A stretch of DNA of 51,096 nucleotides from an uncultured Flavobacteriales bacterium (GCA_937876095.1 CALFIE010000035.1:1-51096), one strand, 5' to 3'. Counted from the stretch's first letter, positions 31,760-40,349 are shown. Notes: generated by a model from the sequence alone, not told the origin. Translations and numbers: made by a program.

Positions 31760-33736
31760 ATGAAAAAAAATGCAATTTTTGTTGGAGCAATGCTTGTCGT
31801 AAGTACCAAGATTTTTGCCCAACAAAAGAAGTTAGATTCTGTGAAATTACCAACTTATGTACAAATAGTTGATAAAACAGAAGGAATTAAGATTAACAAT
31901 ATTGAAGAAGTGACGATTGCTTCAAAAATTCCGCAACAATTGTACGAAACCGGTAAAAACGTAAAATTGCTGACCGAGAAAGATTTGGAAAAGTACCACG
32001 GACAATCACTAAACGATGTTCTTGACCAAGTTGCGGGAATCCAAATTTCTGGAAATTTCAACAACAATTCCGAGCCAAAATCAATGGAAATAAGAGGTGG
32101 AAGAAATACCAATGTTTTGATTTTATTAGACGGAGTTCCGCTGAAAGATGTTACTGGTAACGATTACACCGTTTCAGATTTGCGACTCGTTGCTTTGGAA
32201 AATATCGATTCCATCGAGATTCTGAATGGTGCAAGTTCGGTTTTGTATGGTTCTAATGCAACAGTTTCTGTCATTAATATTAAAACCAAGAAATCATCAC
32301 AGAAAAAAATCGAAGGGCTGCTTTCTGCAAGAGGCGGTTCGTTTTCTACTTTTGCGCAAAATGCTTTATTAAAAGGGAAAATTGAAAAATTTAATTATCA
32401 AATTGCTGGATTTAATGAAAAATCTGATGGAATTTCCTCGGCTCTTGGTGATGATAGCTACGATAAAGATGGTTTTGAAAAACAAAATGTTTCGGCTAAT
32501 GTTGGTTTCACCGACAAAAATGTTGAAATTAATGTAAATTCTGGCTGGAATCATCATCTATATAAATACGACAATGGTGCGTTTTCTGATGGATTTCAGC
32601 GCGGAAACGACCAACAATTTTACGTAGGTGGAAACGCAGGATTTACCTATAACAAAGGAAAATTGACTTTAAATATAAGAAATTCAACCACCAATCGTAT
32701 GTTGCAAGATTTGGTTGCGAATTCTTATCAAGACCAATACCACTACAAAGGCGACGATTTTTTTGCGGAATTATTTAATTCTTATAAAATTAATGAAAAA
32801 TTGAATTTTGTTGCGGGAATTCAGTACGAAAAGCAATCGATGTCGTTTTCAGAATTACCTTGGAGTGGAACTTCTATGGAAGACGTTTTGAAATTTGAAG
32901 ACACTAATACCGCATCTTTTGATGCTTTTTTGAATGCCAATTTCAAGTACCACGAGTTTCATTTAGATGCAGGAACGAGATTAACCAATCATTCTAAATT
33001 TGGTAACCATTTGGTTTACAGTATCAATCCGTATTATTTGAAAGAAATGGATGCACTTTATTTCAAAATCGGTTATTCGTTTGCGACGGCTTTCATTGCG
33101 CCTACTTTGTACCAAAATTTTGGTGCGTTACCTTGGGTTTTGCCGAATTTCGATTTGAAACCTGAAACCAACCAATCTCACGAAATTGATGTAAATATCG
33201 GTAAAAAAGACCGAAGTTTGAATGTGACGGCAAGTATTTTCCAAAGACAAGAAAAGGATGTTTTTGCTTATCAAATCACCGATTTCACCACTTATGCAGG
33301 GAAATTTTTGAATGTAGATGAAAATAAAGTGAAAGGTTTTGAACTCGGTTTTGATTATAAAATCAATGAAATCATCAAATTGGGAGGAAATTTCAGTTAT
33401 GTGGAAAAAGACAAAGAAGCAACCATGCTTCGTCAACCGAAACAGCGCATCAATTCTTATCTTGAACTATTGCCTTTCAAACAAACCCGAATTTCAATTT
33501 CGCATCTATTTGTAGGGACAAGAGCCGATTCTTACTACGATTCTAACACTTACAGCGTAAAAAATGTGGAAGATGCGAGTTATCATTTACTCAATCTCAA
33601 CATCAACCAAAAAATTATTAAAAATTTAGAAACCTACCTGAATGTCGGGAATTTATTCAATACTTCGTATGTAGATGTGGTTGGTTACACTACCGAACCA
33701 AGAAATTACACGCTTGGTGTGAGTTATAAATTTTAA
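31760..33736 (+). CDS. btuB: BtuB-like TonB-dependent cobalamin receptor
   Basis: The 658-residue protein has a signal peptide (MKKNAIFVGAMLVVSTKIFA). A plug domain follows (about 50-165, with EKYHGQSLNDVLDQVAGIQI, RGGRNTNVLILLDGVPLKDVTGND and IEILNGASSVLYGSNATVSVINI), and then a barrel ending in the terminal aromatic residue (NYTLGVSYKF). It should import B12 or related corrinoids across the outer membrane. Assignment rests on the plug and on the cobalamin riboswitch directly upstream. No btuF/C/D genes follow, so the inner-membrane step is encoded elsewhere. A terminator closes the unit. Confidence 0.93.
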   Translation: MKKNAIFVGAMLVVSTKIFAQQKKLDSVKLPTYVQIVDKTEGIKINNIEEVTIASKIPQQLYETGKNVKLLTEKDLEKYHGQSLNDVLDQVAGIQISGNFNNNSEPKSMEIRGGRNTNVLILLDGVPLKDVTGNDYTVSDLRLVALENIDSIEILNGASSVLYGSNATVSVINIKTKKSSQKKIEGLLSARGGSFSTFAQNALLKGKIEKFNYQIAGFNEKSDGISSALGDDSYDKDGFEKQNVSANVGFTDKNVEINVNSGWNHHLYKYDNGAFSDGFQRGNDQQFYVGGNAGFTYNKGKLTLNIRNSTTNRMLQDLVANSYQDQYHYKGDDFFAELFNSYKINEKLNFVAGIQYEKQSMSFSELPWSGTSMEDVLKFEDTNTASFDAFLNANFKYHEFHLDAGTRLTNHSKFGNHLVYSINPYYLKEMDALYFKIGYSFATAFIAPTLYQNFGALPWVLPNFDLKPETNQSHEIDVNIGKKDRSLNVTASIFQRQEKDVFAYQITDFTTYAGKFLNVDENKVKGFELGFDYKINEIIKLGGNFSYVEKDKEATMLRQPKQRINSYLELLPFKQTRISISHLFVGTRADSYYDSNTYSVKNVEDASYHLLNLNINQKIIKNLETYLNVGNLFNTSYVDVVGYTTEPRNYTLGVSYKF

Positions 33737-33784
33737 AAAAATGCTCTCGTAGATAAAATTTGCATCAAAATAAAATTATAATAG

Positions 33785-33815
33785 AAAATCCTTCAAAAAT
33801 TTGAAGGATTTTTTT
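33785..33815 (+). terminator. Terminator after btuB
   Basis: AAATCCTTCAAA pairs with TTTGAAGGATTT around two A, and T follows. It lies 49 bases after the btuB stop. Confidence 0.85.
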
Positions 33816-33825
33816 AAAAAATTAA

Positions 33826-33899
33826 CTCTCGCAGATTTAGCAGATGGTGCTGATTTTTAAACCAAAAATAATCTGCTTAATTTGCTAAATCTGCGAGAG
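33826..33899. repeat. CTCTCGCAGATTT palindrome, copy 1
   Basis: CTCTCGCAGATTTAGCA (33826-33842) and its exact reverse complement TGCTAAATCTGCGAGAG (33883-33899) flank 40 bases. A related copy lies upstream of lipA (39249-39336). It ends three bases before the cca stop region. Confidence 0.85.
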
Positions 33900-33902
33900 A
33901 TT

Positions 33903-35321
33903 TCACATTTTCAAGCCCAAAATTTCGGCTTCTTTTATTACAAAATTTCTGGCTTCGGTTTTATCGTTGGCAATTTCTCCTTCCAAAATGGCTTCTTTTA
34001 CTTTTTCTTTTAAAATACCAATTTCGCGACCAGGTTTTAGGTGGAACATTTCCATAATTTCTTCGCCGGAAATCGGCGGTTGAAAATTTCTGATGTGGTC
34101 TTTTTCTTCGACTTCCTTTATTTTTTCGGCGACATATTCAAAATTTTTCTTGAATTTGGCTTGTTTCTGCGAATTTTTGGTGGTAATATCGGCTTTGCAA
34201 AGCGTGAAAAGGTCTTCTAAATCTTCACCCGAATCAAAAAGCAATCGTCTTAATGCAGAATCAGATGTTCCATCATCAATCAATGCAATAGGTCGAGATG
34301 AAAGTTTAACCATTTTTTGCACGTATTTTAGGTCGTTTCCTAAAGGTAATTTCAAGCGTTGAAAAAGAGATTTTACCATTTTAGAACCCAAAAATTCGTG
34401 TCCGTGGAAAGTCCATCCTATTTTTTCTACAAATTTTTTGGTGGGTGCTTTTCCGATGTCGTGAAGCAATGCAGACCAACGAAGCCACAAATTTTCGGTG
34501 TTTTTAGAAATATTATCAACCACTTCCAACGTGTGCCAAAAATTATCTTTGTGCGTTTGTCCTTCTACTTCTTCTATGCCTTTCAGTGCGGTAAGTTCAG
34601 GAATTAGAATATCTAAAAGTCCGGTTTCTTCCATCAATTTCAAACCAATTGAAGGTTTTTCGGATAACATAATTTTGTTAAATTCCACCATAATTCTTTC
34701 CAAAGAAACAATCTTCATTCTTTCTTTTTCTTGTTTGATGGCTTTTAAAGAATATTCCTCGATTTCAAAACCTAAAACTGAGGCAAACCGAATCGCTCTC
34801 ATCATTCTCAAAGGGTCGTCACTATAAGTTTGTGCAGGTTGAAGTGGAGTTCGCAAAATTTTATTTTGCATATCTTCTCGTCCGTTAAAAGGATCGATTA
34901 ATTCACCAAAATTTTCTTTATTAATGGAAATTGCAAGTGCATTGATGGTGAAATCTCGACGTTTTTGGTCGTCTTCAATCGTGCCATTTTCTACGGATGG
35001 TTTTCGGGAATTTTCAGAATAACTTTCTTTTCTGGCTCCCACAAATTCCAAATCCAAATCTTGATATTTGAACATTGCCGTTCCATAAGTTTTGAAAACC
35101 GAAACTTTTAAATTTGGATTGATTTCTTCTGCAATTTTTTTTGCTAAAGTAATTCCGTTTTGCTCGGTCACGAAATCAATATCAGTCGGAACTTTCCTGT
35201 TCATCAATAAATCGCGAACAAAACCACCGACAATATAGACGGTTTGGTTGTTCTTTTCGGCAACATCAGCAATGATTTTGAAAAGTTTGAAATTTTTATT
35301 TTGATTTAAGTTGATTTTCAT
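33903..35321 (-). CDS. cca: CCA tRNA nucleotidyltransferase with HD domain
   Basis: This 472-residue enzyme adds CCA to tRNA 3' ends. The class II poly(A)-polymerase head has GGFVRDLLM (32-40) and the metal-binding pair D47-I-D49 in PTDIDF. RRDFTINALAI follows, then the body with DPLRMMRAIRFASVLGF. The C-terminal half is an HD domain (LLHDIGKAPTKKF) that in related enzymes has phosphohydrolase activity. The start is the ATG at 35321, four codons inside a TTG-initiated extension. The tRNA-Leu gene of this window does not encode CCA, so it needs this enzyme. A MITE-like element begins 3 bases upstream. Confidence 0.95.
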   Translation of the reverse strand: MKINLNQNKNFKLFKIIADVAEKNNQTVYIVGGFVRDLLMNRKVPTDIDFVTEQNGITLAKKIAEEINPNLKVSVFKTYGTAMFKYQDLDLEFVGARKESYSENSRKPSVENGTIEDDQKRRDFTINALAISINKENFGELIDPFNGREDMQNKILRTPLQPAQTYSDDPLRMMRAIRFASVLGFEIEEYSLKAIKQEKERMKIVSLERIMVEFNKIMLSEKPSIGLKLMEETGLLDILIPELTALKGIEEVEGQTHKDNFWHTLEVVDNISKNTENLWLRWSALLHDIGKAPTKKFVEKIGWTFHGHEFLGSKMVKSLFQRLKLPLGNDLKYVQKMVKLSSRPIALIDDGTSDSALRRLLFDSGEDLEDLFTLCKADITTKNSQKQAKFKKNFEYVAEKIKEVEEKDHIRNFQPPISGEEIMEMFHLKPGREIGILKEKVKEAILEGEIANDKTEARNFVIKEAEILGLKM

Positions 35322-35323
35322 AA

Positions 35324-35599
35324 TTAACCGCAAAAGTCACAAAAAATTTTTGTGCTTTTAAGTTTTGCAAAAGTATGAAAAAGTTGGTGTATAGCTATTA
35401 CCACAATTATTCAAAAATATTTGACCACAAATCGAAAATTCGACGAAGTCAAAAGAAATAAAAGATTTTTGTGCTTTTAAGTTTTGCAAAAGGAGAAAAA
35501 AGTTATTTCGTGAGCAAATATTACAATAAAACCTTTTTTATTTTTTAAAAGGAGTCTATATCAACTTCAAAAAAAAAAATTTGTGACTTTTGTGGTTAA
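35324..35599. mobile_element. MITE-like non-coding element between tsaC and cca
   Basis: The 276-bp element is bounded by 20-bp near-perfect inverted repeats: TTAACCGCAAAAGTCACAAA (35324-35343) and TTTGTGACTTTTGTGGTTAA (35580-35599), one mismatch. Inside are two identical 27-bp direct repeats (35347-35373 and 35466-35492). It contains no gene, has high AT content and separates two genes of the same direction. No target-site duplication can be shown with certainty. A miniature element or dispersed repeat is the best name. Confidence 0.6.
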
Positions 35600-35619
35600 G
35601 AAAAACTTGTGGTTTAATA

Positions 35620-36168
35620 TCACTCGCGAATAATCTTAATACGATTGTCTTTCCAAATTTTGATGATGGAAGAACCTCCATATGTAGACACTTTGTCGTG
35701 GTTTTCTTCAACTACGTAATCTACAGATTTGATGATTTCTAGGGAAATATCTGCAAATTTCAGTGGTGGTTTTTCGCCACTAAAATTCGCAGATGTAGAA
35801 ACCAAAGGTTTGTTCAGTTTGCCGATCAGTTTTTTACAAAATTCATCTTTTACCAATCTGATTCCGATGCTACCATCTTCAGCCAACAATTCTTTAGGCA
35901 AATTTTTGGGATTATCATAAATAAAAGTTACTGGTTTTTCGGATAAGTCGATGATTTCCCAAGCCATTTCTGGAACATCTACCAAATCTTGTAAACGCTT
36001 TTCTGATTCCACCAAAATAATCAAAGATTTGTTCTTTTCGCGGTTTTTGATTTCAAAAATTTTGTTGATGGCATCAATATTCGTAGCATCACAACCAATT
36101 CCCCAAATCGTATCTGTTGGATATAGGATGGTTCCTCCGTTTTTTAGGATTTCTAAAGTTTTTTCCAA
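35620..36168 (-). CDS. tsaC: L-threonylcarbamoyladenylate synthase
   Basis: The 182-residue YrdC/Sua5-domain protein makes threonylcarbamoyl-AMP, used for t6A37 of ANN-reading tRNAs. The signature residues are LYPTDTIWGIGCDATN (16-31), IFEIKNREKNKSLIILV with the KxR motif, and PLVSTSANFSG near 120. Length fits the single-domain TsaC type without the Sua5 extension. The first in-frame candidate is TTG at 36168, and no ATG is available before the stop upstream, so the gene uses a TTG start. It follows the DinB-like gene by 16 bases. Confidence 0.93.
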   Translation of the reverse strand: MEKTLEILKNGGTILYPTDTIWGIGCDATNIDAINKIFEIKNREKNKSLIILVESEKRLQDLVDVPEMAWEIIDLSEKPVTFIYDNPKNLPKELLAEDGSIGIRLVKDEFCKKLIGKLNKPLVSTSANFSGEKPPLKFADISLEIIKSVDYVVEENHDKVSTYGGSSIIKIWKDNRIKIIRE

Positions 36169-36184
36169 AACAAAAAATGTAATT

Positions 36185-36691
36185 TTATTTCAAATTCGGT
36201 AAATACCGTTCTTTTATCACTTTCAGGTGGTGGTAATTATGTCCTACAATAATTTTCCCGAGGTTTTCGACCGAAATTTCGTTTCCGTTGGCTTTTCCTG
36301 TGTATTGAAGCGCTTCATTTTGCAAATGTTTATAGAAAACAATCGTGGTTTCGCGTACATTTCTAAATTCTTCTAGCAAACTTGCCAAAGTCCTTTCGTT
36401 TGCAAAAGAATGGGCTACATAATCATCTTCTTCAAAACCAGCCAGTTCGGTTTGGTCTTTTCTCGCAAAACGCAATGCTCTGTACTGGAAAATCTTCTCG
36501 CAATCAATTAAATGGAGCAACAATTCTTTTAGTGTCCATTTTCCCTCTGCATAAGCAAAAAGTGCTTTTTCATCAGTTAAATCAGAAAAAATTGCAATGG
36601 TTTCAACACCGGAATTAGCAAGACCATCCATCCAATTTTCAGATGGAACTTGGTCTATATAATTCATAATATATTTTTGAAAATCGGTCAT
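36185..36691 (-). CDS. DinB-family protein
   Basis: The 168-residue four-helix-bundle protein of the DinB/YfiT-like superfamily has metal-binding histidines in LKELLLHLIDCEKIFQYRALRFAR and GHNYHHLKVIKERYL. Such proteins bind a divalent metal and some are thiol S-transferases; the substrate is not known here. The start is the ATG at 36691 (MTDFQKYIMNYID); a TTG three codons upstream is unnecessary. It is the middle gene of tyrS, dinB-like and tsaC, all on the minus strand with gaps of 12 and 16 bases. Confidence 0.9.
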   Translation of the reverse strand: MTDFQKYIMNYIDQVPSENWMDGLANSGVETIAIFSDLTDEKALFAYAEGKWTLKELLLHLIDCEKIFQYRALRFARKDQTELAGFEEDDYVAHSFANERTLASLLEEFRNVRETTIVFYKHLQNEALQYTGKANGNEISVENLGKIIVGHNYHHLKVIKERYLPNLK

Positions 36692-36703
36692 TCTTATCAA
36701 TAA

Positions 36704-37999
36704 TTAGATTGCTTTCACAATAAAATACTGTTTTTTACCTTTTTGCAGAAGTAAAAACTTTCCGTCTATCAAATCTTTTTCGGTGGCTACGAAATCGTCT
36801 TTTACTTTTTCTTTGTTTACCGAAATTGCGTTTCCTTGCAGTTCACGTTTTGCTTCACCTTTAGATTTTAGAAATCCAGAAACATCCGATAATACATCTA
36901 CAATATTGCTACCTAAAACTTCTGATTTTACCACTTCTTTTTGCGGAACTCCATCAAAAATTTGTAAAAAGAGGTCTTCATCTAAAGAAACCAAATCTTC
37001 TGCGGTACTTCTCCCGAAAAGAATTTCCGAAGCTTTCACTGCTTTTTGCCATTCATCTGTTCCGTGAACCCAAACTGTGACTTCTTCTGCTAATTTTTTT
37101 TGTAATTTTCGTTCGTGAGGTGCCGTTTTATGATCTTCAATTAAACTTTCGATTTCATTTTTTGGTAAAAAAGTGTAAAATTTGATGAATCGTTCTGCAT
37201 CTTCATCGGTTGCGTTCAACCAAAACTGATAAAATTTGTAAGGCGAAGTTTTCTTTGGATCGAGCCAATAATTTTCGCCTGCTTCAGATTTTCCGAATTT
37301 TGAACCATCAGATTTGGTAATAAGAGGAACTGTTAAAGCAAATGCTTCACCTTGCGCTTTTCTACGAATCAGTTCGGTTCCTGTGGTGATATTTCCCCAT
37401 TGATCAGAGCCGCCCATTTGCAATTTCACACCATTATTTTGGTAGAGATGCAGAAAATCATAGCCTTGCAACAATTGGTAGGTAAATTCTGTAAAACTCA
37501 TTCCTTCAGCTCCATCTTTCCCTGTAATTCTGTTTTTTACAGAATCTTTTGCCATCATATAATTGATGGTGATATTTTTCCCGATGTCGCGAGCAAAATC
37601 AAGAAAGGTGAAGTTTTTCATCCAGTCGTAATTGTTCACCAATTCTGCTTTGTTGGCTTCGTTCCCATCAAATTTCAAAAATTTTGAAAGTTGATTTTTT
37701 AAGCAATCTACATAGTGATTTAGCGTGTTTTCGTCTAAGAGATTTCGCTCAGAAGATTTACCAGAAGGATCACCAATCATACCAGTTGCACCACCAACCA
37801 AGGCAATTGGTTTGTGACCGTGTTGCTGAAAATGCGCCAAAATTTTAATCTGAATCAGGCTACCAATATGCAGAGAATCTGCAGTTGGATCAAAACCAAT
37901 GTAAGCAGTGGTCATTTCCTTATCGAGTTGCGTGTCTGTTCCAGGCATCATATCGGCAAAAAGTCCGCGCCATTTCAATTCTTCTATAAAAGCGTTCAT
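36704..37999 (-). CDS. tyrS: Tyrosyl-tRNA synthetase
   Basis: This class Ic synthetase charges tRNA-Tyr. Normal length of 431 residues. The HIGH motif is H44-I-G-S, after TTAYIGFDPTADSL; the KMSKS motif is KFGKS in SDGSKFGKSEAGENYW. The tyrosine pocket includes YQLLQGYDF and GGSDQWGNITTG. The C-terminal S4-like domain (about 365-431, with KSKGEAKRELQGNAISVNKEKV) binds the tRNA. A TATCTTTG box lies 25 bases upstream of the ATG. It heads the tyrS, dinB-like, tsaC unit. Confidence 0.98.
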   Translation of the reverse strand: MNAFIEELKWRGLFADMMPGTDTQLDKEMTTAYIGFDPTADSLHIGSLIQIKILAHFQQHGHKPIALVGGATGMIGDPSGKSSERNLLDENTLNHYVDCLKNQLSKFLKFDGNEANKAELVNNYDWMKNFTFLDFARDIGKNITINYMMAKDSVKNRITGKDGAEGMSFTEFTYQLLQGYDFLHLYQNNGVKLQMGGSDQWGNITTGTELIRRKAQGEAFALTVPLITKSDGSKFGKSEAGENYWLDPKKTSPYKFYQFWLNATDEDAERFIKFYTFLPKNEIESLIEDHKTAPHERKLQKKLAEEVTVWVHGTDEWQKAVKASEILFGRSTAEDLVSLDEDLFLQIFDGVPQKEVVKSEVLGSNIVDVLSDVSGFLKSKGEAKRELQGNAISVNKEKVKDDFVATEKDLIDGKFLLLQKGKKQYFIVKAI

Positions 38000-38024
38000 T
38001 TTCAGTTCAAATTTTTAGGAAATG

Positions 38025-38032
38025 CAAAGATA
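38025..38032 (-). promoter_or_regulatory. -7 box of the tyrS promoter
   Basis: The minus strand reads TATCTTTG followed by CA, 25 bases before the tyrS ATG. No clear -33 box is seen. Confidence 0.55.
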
Positions 38033-38328
38033 GAGAATTTGCGCCGAAGCATGAACTCTGAATTTATAAGATTTTTTTAGACTTATATAATAAAAATTTG
38101 AAGCAGTAGTTTCGTGATTCTTACGTATACAAACACGTTTTCCGCACTCGCTTTTTTAAAAATTTTTACCTCACTAACTCTCCTAAAGGAGAGAACCAAA
38201 TTTTTAAAAGAGCTCAAACAATGCTGCAACCGTGGCTATTTTTCACTTTTAGGAATTCTTATAAATTTTTAAAATCCTTCAAGGATTTTTAATAAGGATA
38301 CTTTTCGGCGCTCGCTTCGCTCGCGCCT
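38033..38328. other. Repeat-bearing spacer upstream of tyrS
   Basis: No gene is seen. The spacer holds an imperfect palindrome (38150-38213) with arms GCTTTTTTAAAAATTT and AAATTTTTAAAAGAGC around the hairpin CTCTCCTAAAGGAGAG (38178-38193), a second hairpin AAAATCCTTCAAGGATTTT (38271-38289), and a short GC-rich patch GGCGCTCGCTTCGCTCGCG at about 38307. All look like dispersed intergenic repeats. Confidence 0.6.
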
Positions 38329-38508
38329 TTATTTTCTTCTGCCGTAGATTTTTTGATTTAATGACGTGATATAAACTTCAAATGTTCCATTTTTGTTAAT
38401 TCTGAAATCTAAATTATTTATTGAATATTTTAGGTATGCTTTTGTTGAACAATACCAAATAAAAAATTGATGTTTTCTTGAATCTAACTCGACATTTTTA
38501 TCTTTCAT
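38329..38508 (-). CDS. Possible small protein of 59 residues
   Basis: A complete frame starts at ATG 38508 and ends with TAA at 38329. The product begins MKDKNVELDSRKHQFFIWY and ends TSLNQKIYGRRK; it is basic, aromatic-rich and without a hydrophobic helix. I recognise no family. It fills an otherwise empty spacer and its composition is more protein-like than that of the frames around it, which is the only support. Confidence 0.35.
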   Translation of the reverse strand: MKDKNVELDSRKHQFFIWYCSTKAYLKYSINNLDFRINKNGTFEVYITSLNQKIYGRRK

Positions 38509-38680
38509 AATTATTATTTTTTTGATTTGCTATAAAATTCACATTATTCATTTTTTCAAAAATAATATCAAGTCGAACCAAATATGTTTTTGCTAAATAT
38601 TTTACTTAAATTATTGAATATTAGCGATTTAAAATTTTTGTGATTTTGAATTTGACTATGTTTTGTGAATCATATTTTCC

Positions 38681-38688
38681 TATCTTTG
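38681..38688 (+). promoter_or_regulatory. -7 box of the sigma-factor gene
   Basis: TATCTTTG followed by CA lies 8 bases before the ATG at 38697. A TTTG is at 38662-38665, only 15 bases upstream, shorter than normal. The mRNA leader would be almost absent. Confidence 0.5.
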
Positions 38689-38696
38689 CATCTGCA

Positions 38697-39245
38697 ATGG
38701 AAAAACCATCACTTCTTACACTGATAGACCTCGCCAAAAACAAAAATCAAAAGGCACAAACCAAGTTGATTAATGAATTTTGGGGCGATGTTTTCAGTTT
38801 TGTGATGAACAAAGTTCACGATGAAAATTCTGCCGATGAAATCACGGTTTCGGTGTTTTCCAAAGTTTTGGCAAAATTGGATTTGTACGATGAAAATTTT
38901 CAGTTCAAAACTTGGGTTCTTACGATTGCACAGAACACGATTATCGATTTTTGGCGCAAAAAAAACCGAGATATAGAAGACGAAACCGAAAATCTCGACG
39001 AAGTAAAAAATCAGTTTGCCAAATCACCTGAAGAATTGATGATTTCTGAGCAAGAGCAAGAGAAAATCTTCAAAACGGTGGCTTCTATGGACGCCAATTA
39101 TCAAAAAATTATTCAACTACGATTTTTTGATGAAAAAAGCATCAAAGAAATAGCCGAAGAATTAGGACTTTCTGTTGCCAACACCAAAGTTAGAATTATG
39201 AGAGCCAAAAAAGTACTGGCCGAATTGTTGAACGAAAACGAGTAA
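38697..39245 (+). CDS. ECF-like RNA polymerase sigma factor
   Basis: The 182-residue sigma-70-family protein has region 2 (about 15-90; AQTKLINEFWGDVFSFVMNKVHD, then NFQFKTWVLTIAQNTIIDFWRKKNRD) and region 4 (about 115-175; MDANYQKIIQLRFFDEKSIKEIAEELGLSVANTKVRIMRAKKVL). No region 1.1 or 3 is present, so it is ECF-like. No anti-sigma gene follows: the next gene is lipA. The ATG at 38697 is preferred to one at 38640, because the promoter box lies between the two. Its target genes are unknown. Confidence 0.9.
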   Translation: MEKPSLLTLIDLAKNKNQKAQTKLINEFWGDVFSFVMNKVHDENSADEITVSVFSKVLAKLDLYDENFQFKTWVLTIAQNTIIDFWRKKNRDIEDETENLDEVKNQFAKSPEELMISEQEQEKIFKTVASMDANYQKIIQLRFFDEKSIKEIAEELGLSVANTKVRIMRAKKVLAELLNENE

Positions 39246-39248
39246 AAA

Positions 39249-39336
39249 TTCTCGCAGATTGGTCAGATTTGGCAGATTTATTTTTAAAATTGTTGAAAAT
39301 TTGTAATCTGCTTTATCAGCAAAATCAGCGAGAGAA
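39249..39336. repeat. CTCTCGCAGATTT palindrome, copy 2
   Basis: TTCTCGCAGATTGG begins the left side and CAGCGAGAGAA closes the right side, with CAGATT and AATCTG as inner pairs. It is a degenerate relative of the 33826-33899 palindrome. It ends 10 bases before the lipA start codon. Confidence 0.7.
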
Positions 39337-39346
39337 TATAAAGAAT

Positions 39347-40201
39347 ATGCAAGATACCACAACCCAAAAACCAAAATGGATTCGCGTAAAACTCCCTACA
39401 GGAAAGAATTACCGCGAACTGAGAACTTTGGTAGATAAATATAAACTCAACACCATTTGCCAAAGTGGAAGTTGCCCAAATATGGGTGAATGTTGGGGAG
39501 AAGGAACCGCTACTTTTATGATTTTAGGAAATATTTGTACCCGAAGTTGTGGATTTTGTGGCGTAAAAACGGGAAAACCACTCGATGTTAATTGGGATGA
39601 GCCCGAAAAAGTAGCTCGCTCTATCAAATTAATGAAAATAAAACACGCAGTTCTCACTTCGGTTGACAGAGACGATCTGAAAGATATGGGCTCCATAATT
39701 TGGGCAGAAACGGTAAATGCAGTCCGCAGAATTTCTCCAGGAACAACTATGGAAACGTTGATTCCAGATTTTCAAGGGATTACAAAACATCTTGACAGAA
39801 TGGTTGAAGTTGCTCCCGAAGTGATTTCTCACAATATGGAAACCGTGAAAAGATTAACACGCGAAGTGCGAATTCAAGCGAAATACGAGCGCAGTTTAGA
39901 AGTCTTAAGATACTTAAAAGAAGCAGGACAAAATCGCACCAAAACTGGCTTGATGCTTGGTTTGGGCGAAACAAAAGACGAAGTTTTAGAAACCATTTCA
40001 GAAATTAGAAATGCCAATGTAGATGTGATCACGATTGGACAATATCTTCAACCGACCAAAAAACACCTTCCTGTAAAACGATTTGTAGATTTAGAAGAAT
40101 TTGAAGAATACCGAATTTTTGCAGAAAATTTAGGTTTTCGTCACGTTGAAAGTTCACCTTTGGTTCGCAGTTCTTACCACGCTGAGAAACATATTCATTA
40201 A
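39347..40201 (+). CDS. lipA: Lipoyl synthase
   Basis: This radical-SAM enzyme inserts two sulfurs into protein-bound octanoate. At 284 residues it has normal length. The auxiliary [4Fe-4S] cysteines are C38, C43 and C49 (TICQSGSCPNMGECW) and the radical-SAM triad is C64-xxx-C68-xx-C71 (NICTRSCGFC). The C-terminal serine ligand motif RSSYHAEKH is present. The true start is the ATG at 39347 (MQDTTTQKPKWIR); an earlier ATG at 39269 would translate the palindromic repeat. It follows the sigma gene by about 100 bases. Confidence 0.97.
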   Translation: MQDTTTQKPKWIRVKLPTGKNYRELRTLVDKYKLNTICQSGSCPNMGECWGEGTATFMILGNICTRSCGFCGVKTGKPLDVNWDEPEKVARSIKLMKIKHAVLTSVDRDDLKDMGSIIWAETVNAVRRISPGTTMETLIPDFQGITKHLDRMVEVAPEVISHNMETVKRLTREVRIQAKYERSLEVLRYLKEAGQNRTKTGLMLGLGETKDEVLETISEIRNANVDVITIGQYLQPTKKHLPVKRFVDLEEFEEYRIFAENLGFRHVESSPLVRSSYHAEKHIH

Positions 40202-40249
40202 AGAAGTTGGAAGTATAAATTTGAAATTCTAATTTCCGTAGAAACGAAC

Positions 40250-40289
40250 GATTTTATATCATTGGAATGTATTCCAATGATATAAAATC
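40250..40289. repeat. 19-bp perfect inverted repeat between lipA and cinA
   Basis: GATTTTATATCATTGGAAT (40250-40268) and ATTCCAATGATATAAAATC (40271-40289) are exact reverse complements around GT. There is no T run after it on either strand, so it is not a standard terminator. Either a hairpin in the lipA 3' end or an operator upstream of cinA is possible. Confidence 0.8.
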
Positions 40290-40349
40290 AATTTCAAAAT
40301 TAAATCTTTGCATTAAAATTTCGTACATTTCCGATTCAAAATATTTCTA

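Noticed and set aside
38640..38696. Earlier ATG for the sigma factor
   Set aside because: A TATCTTTG promoter box lies between it and the ATG at 38697, and the added residues do not belong to sigma region 2.
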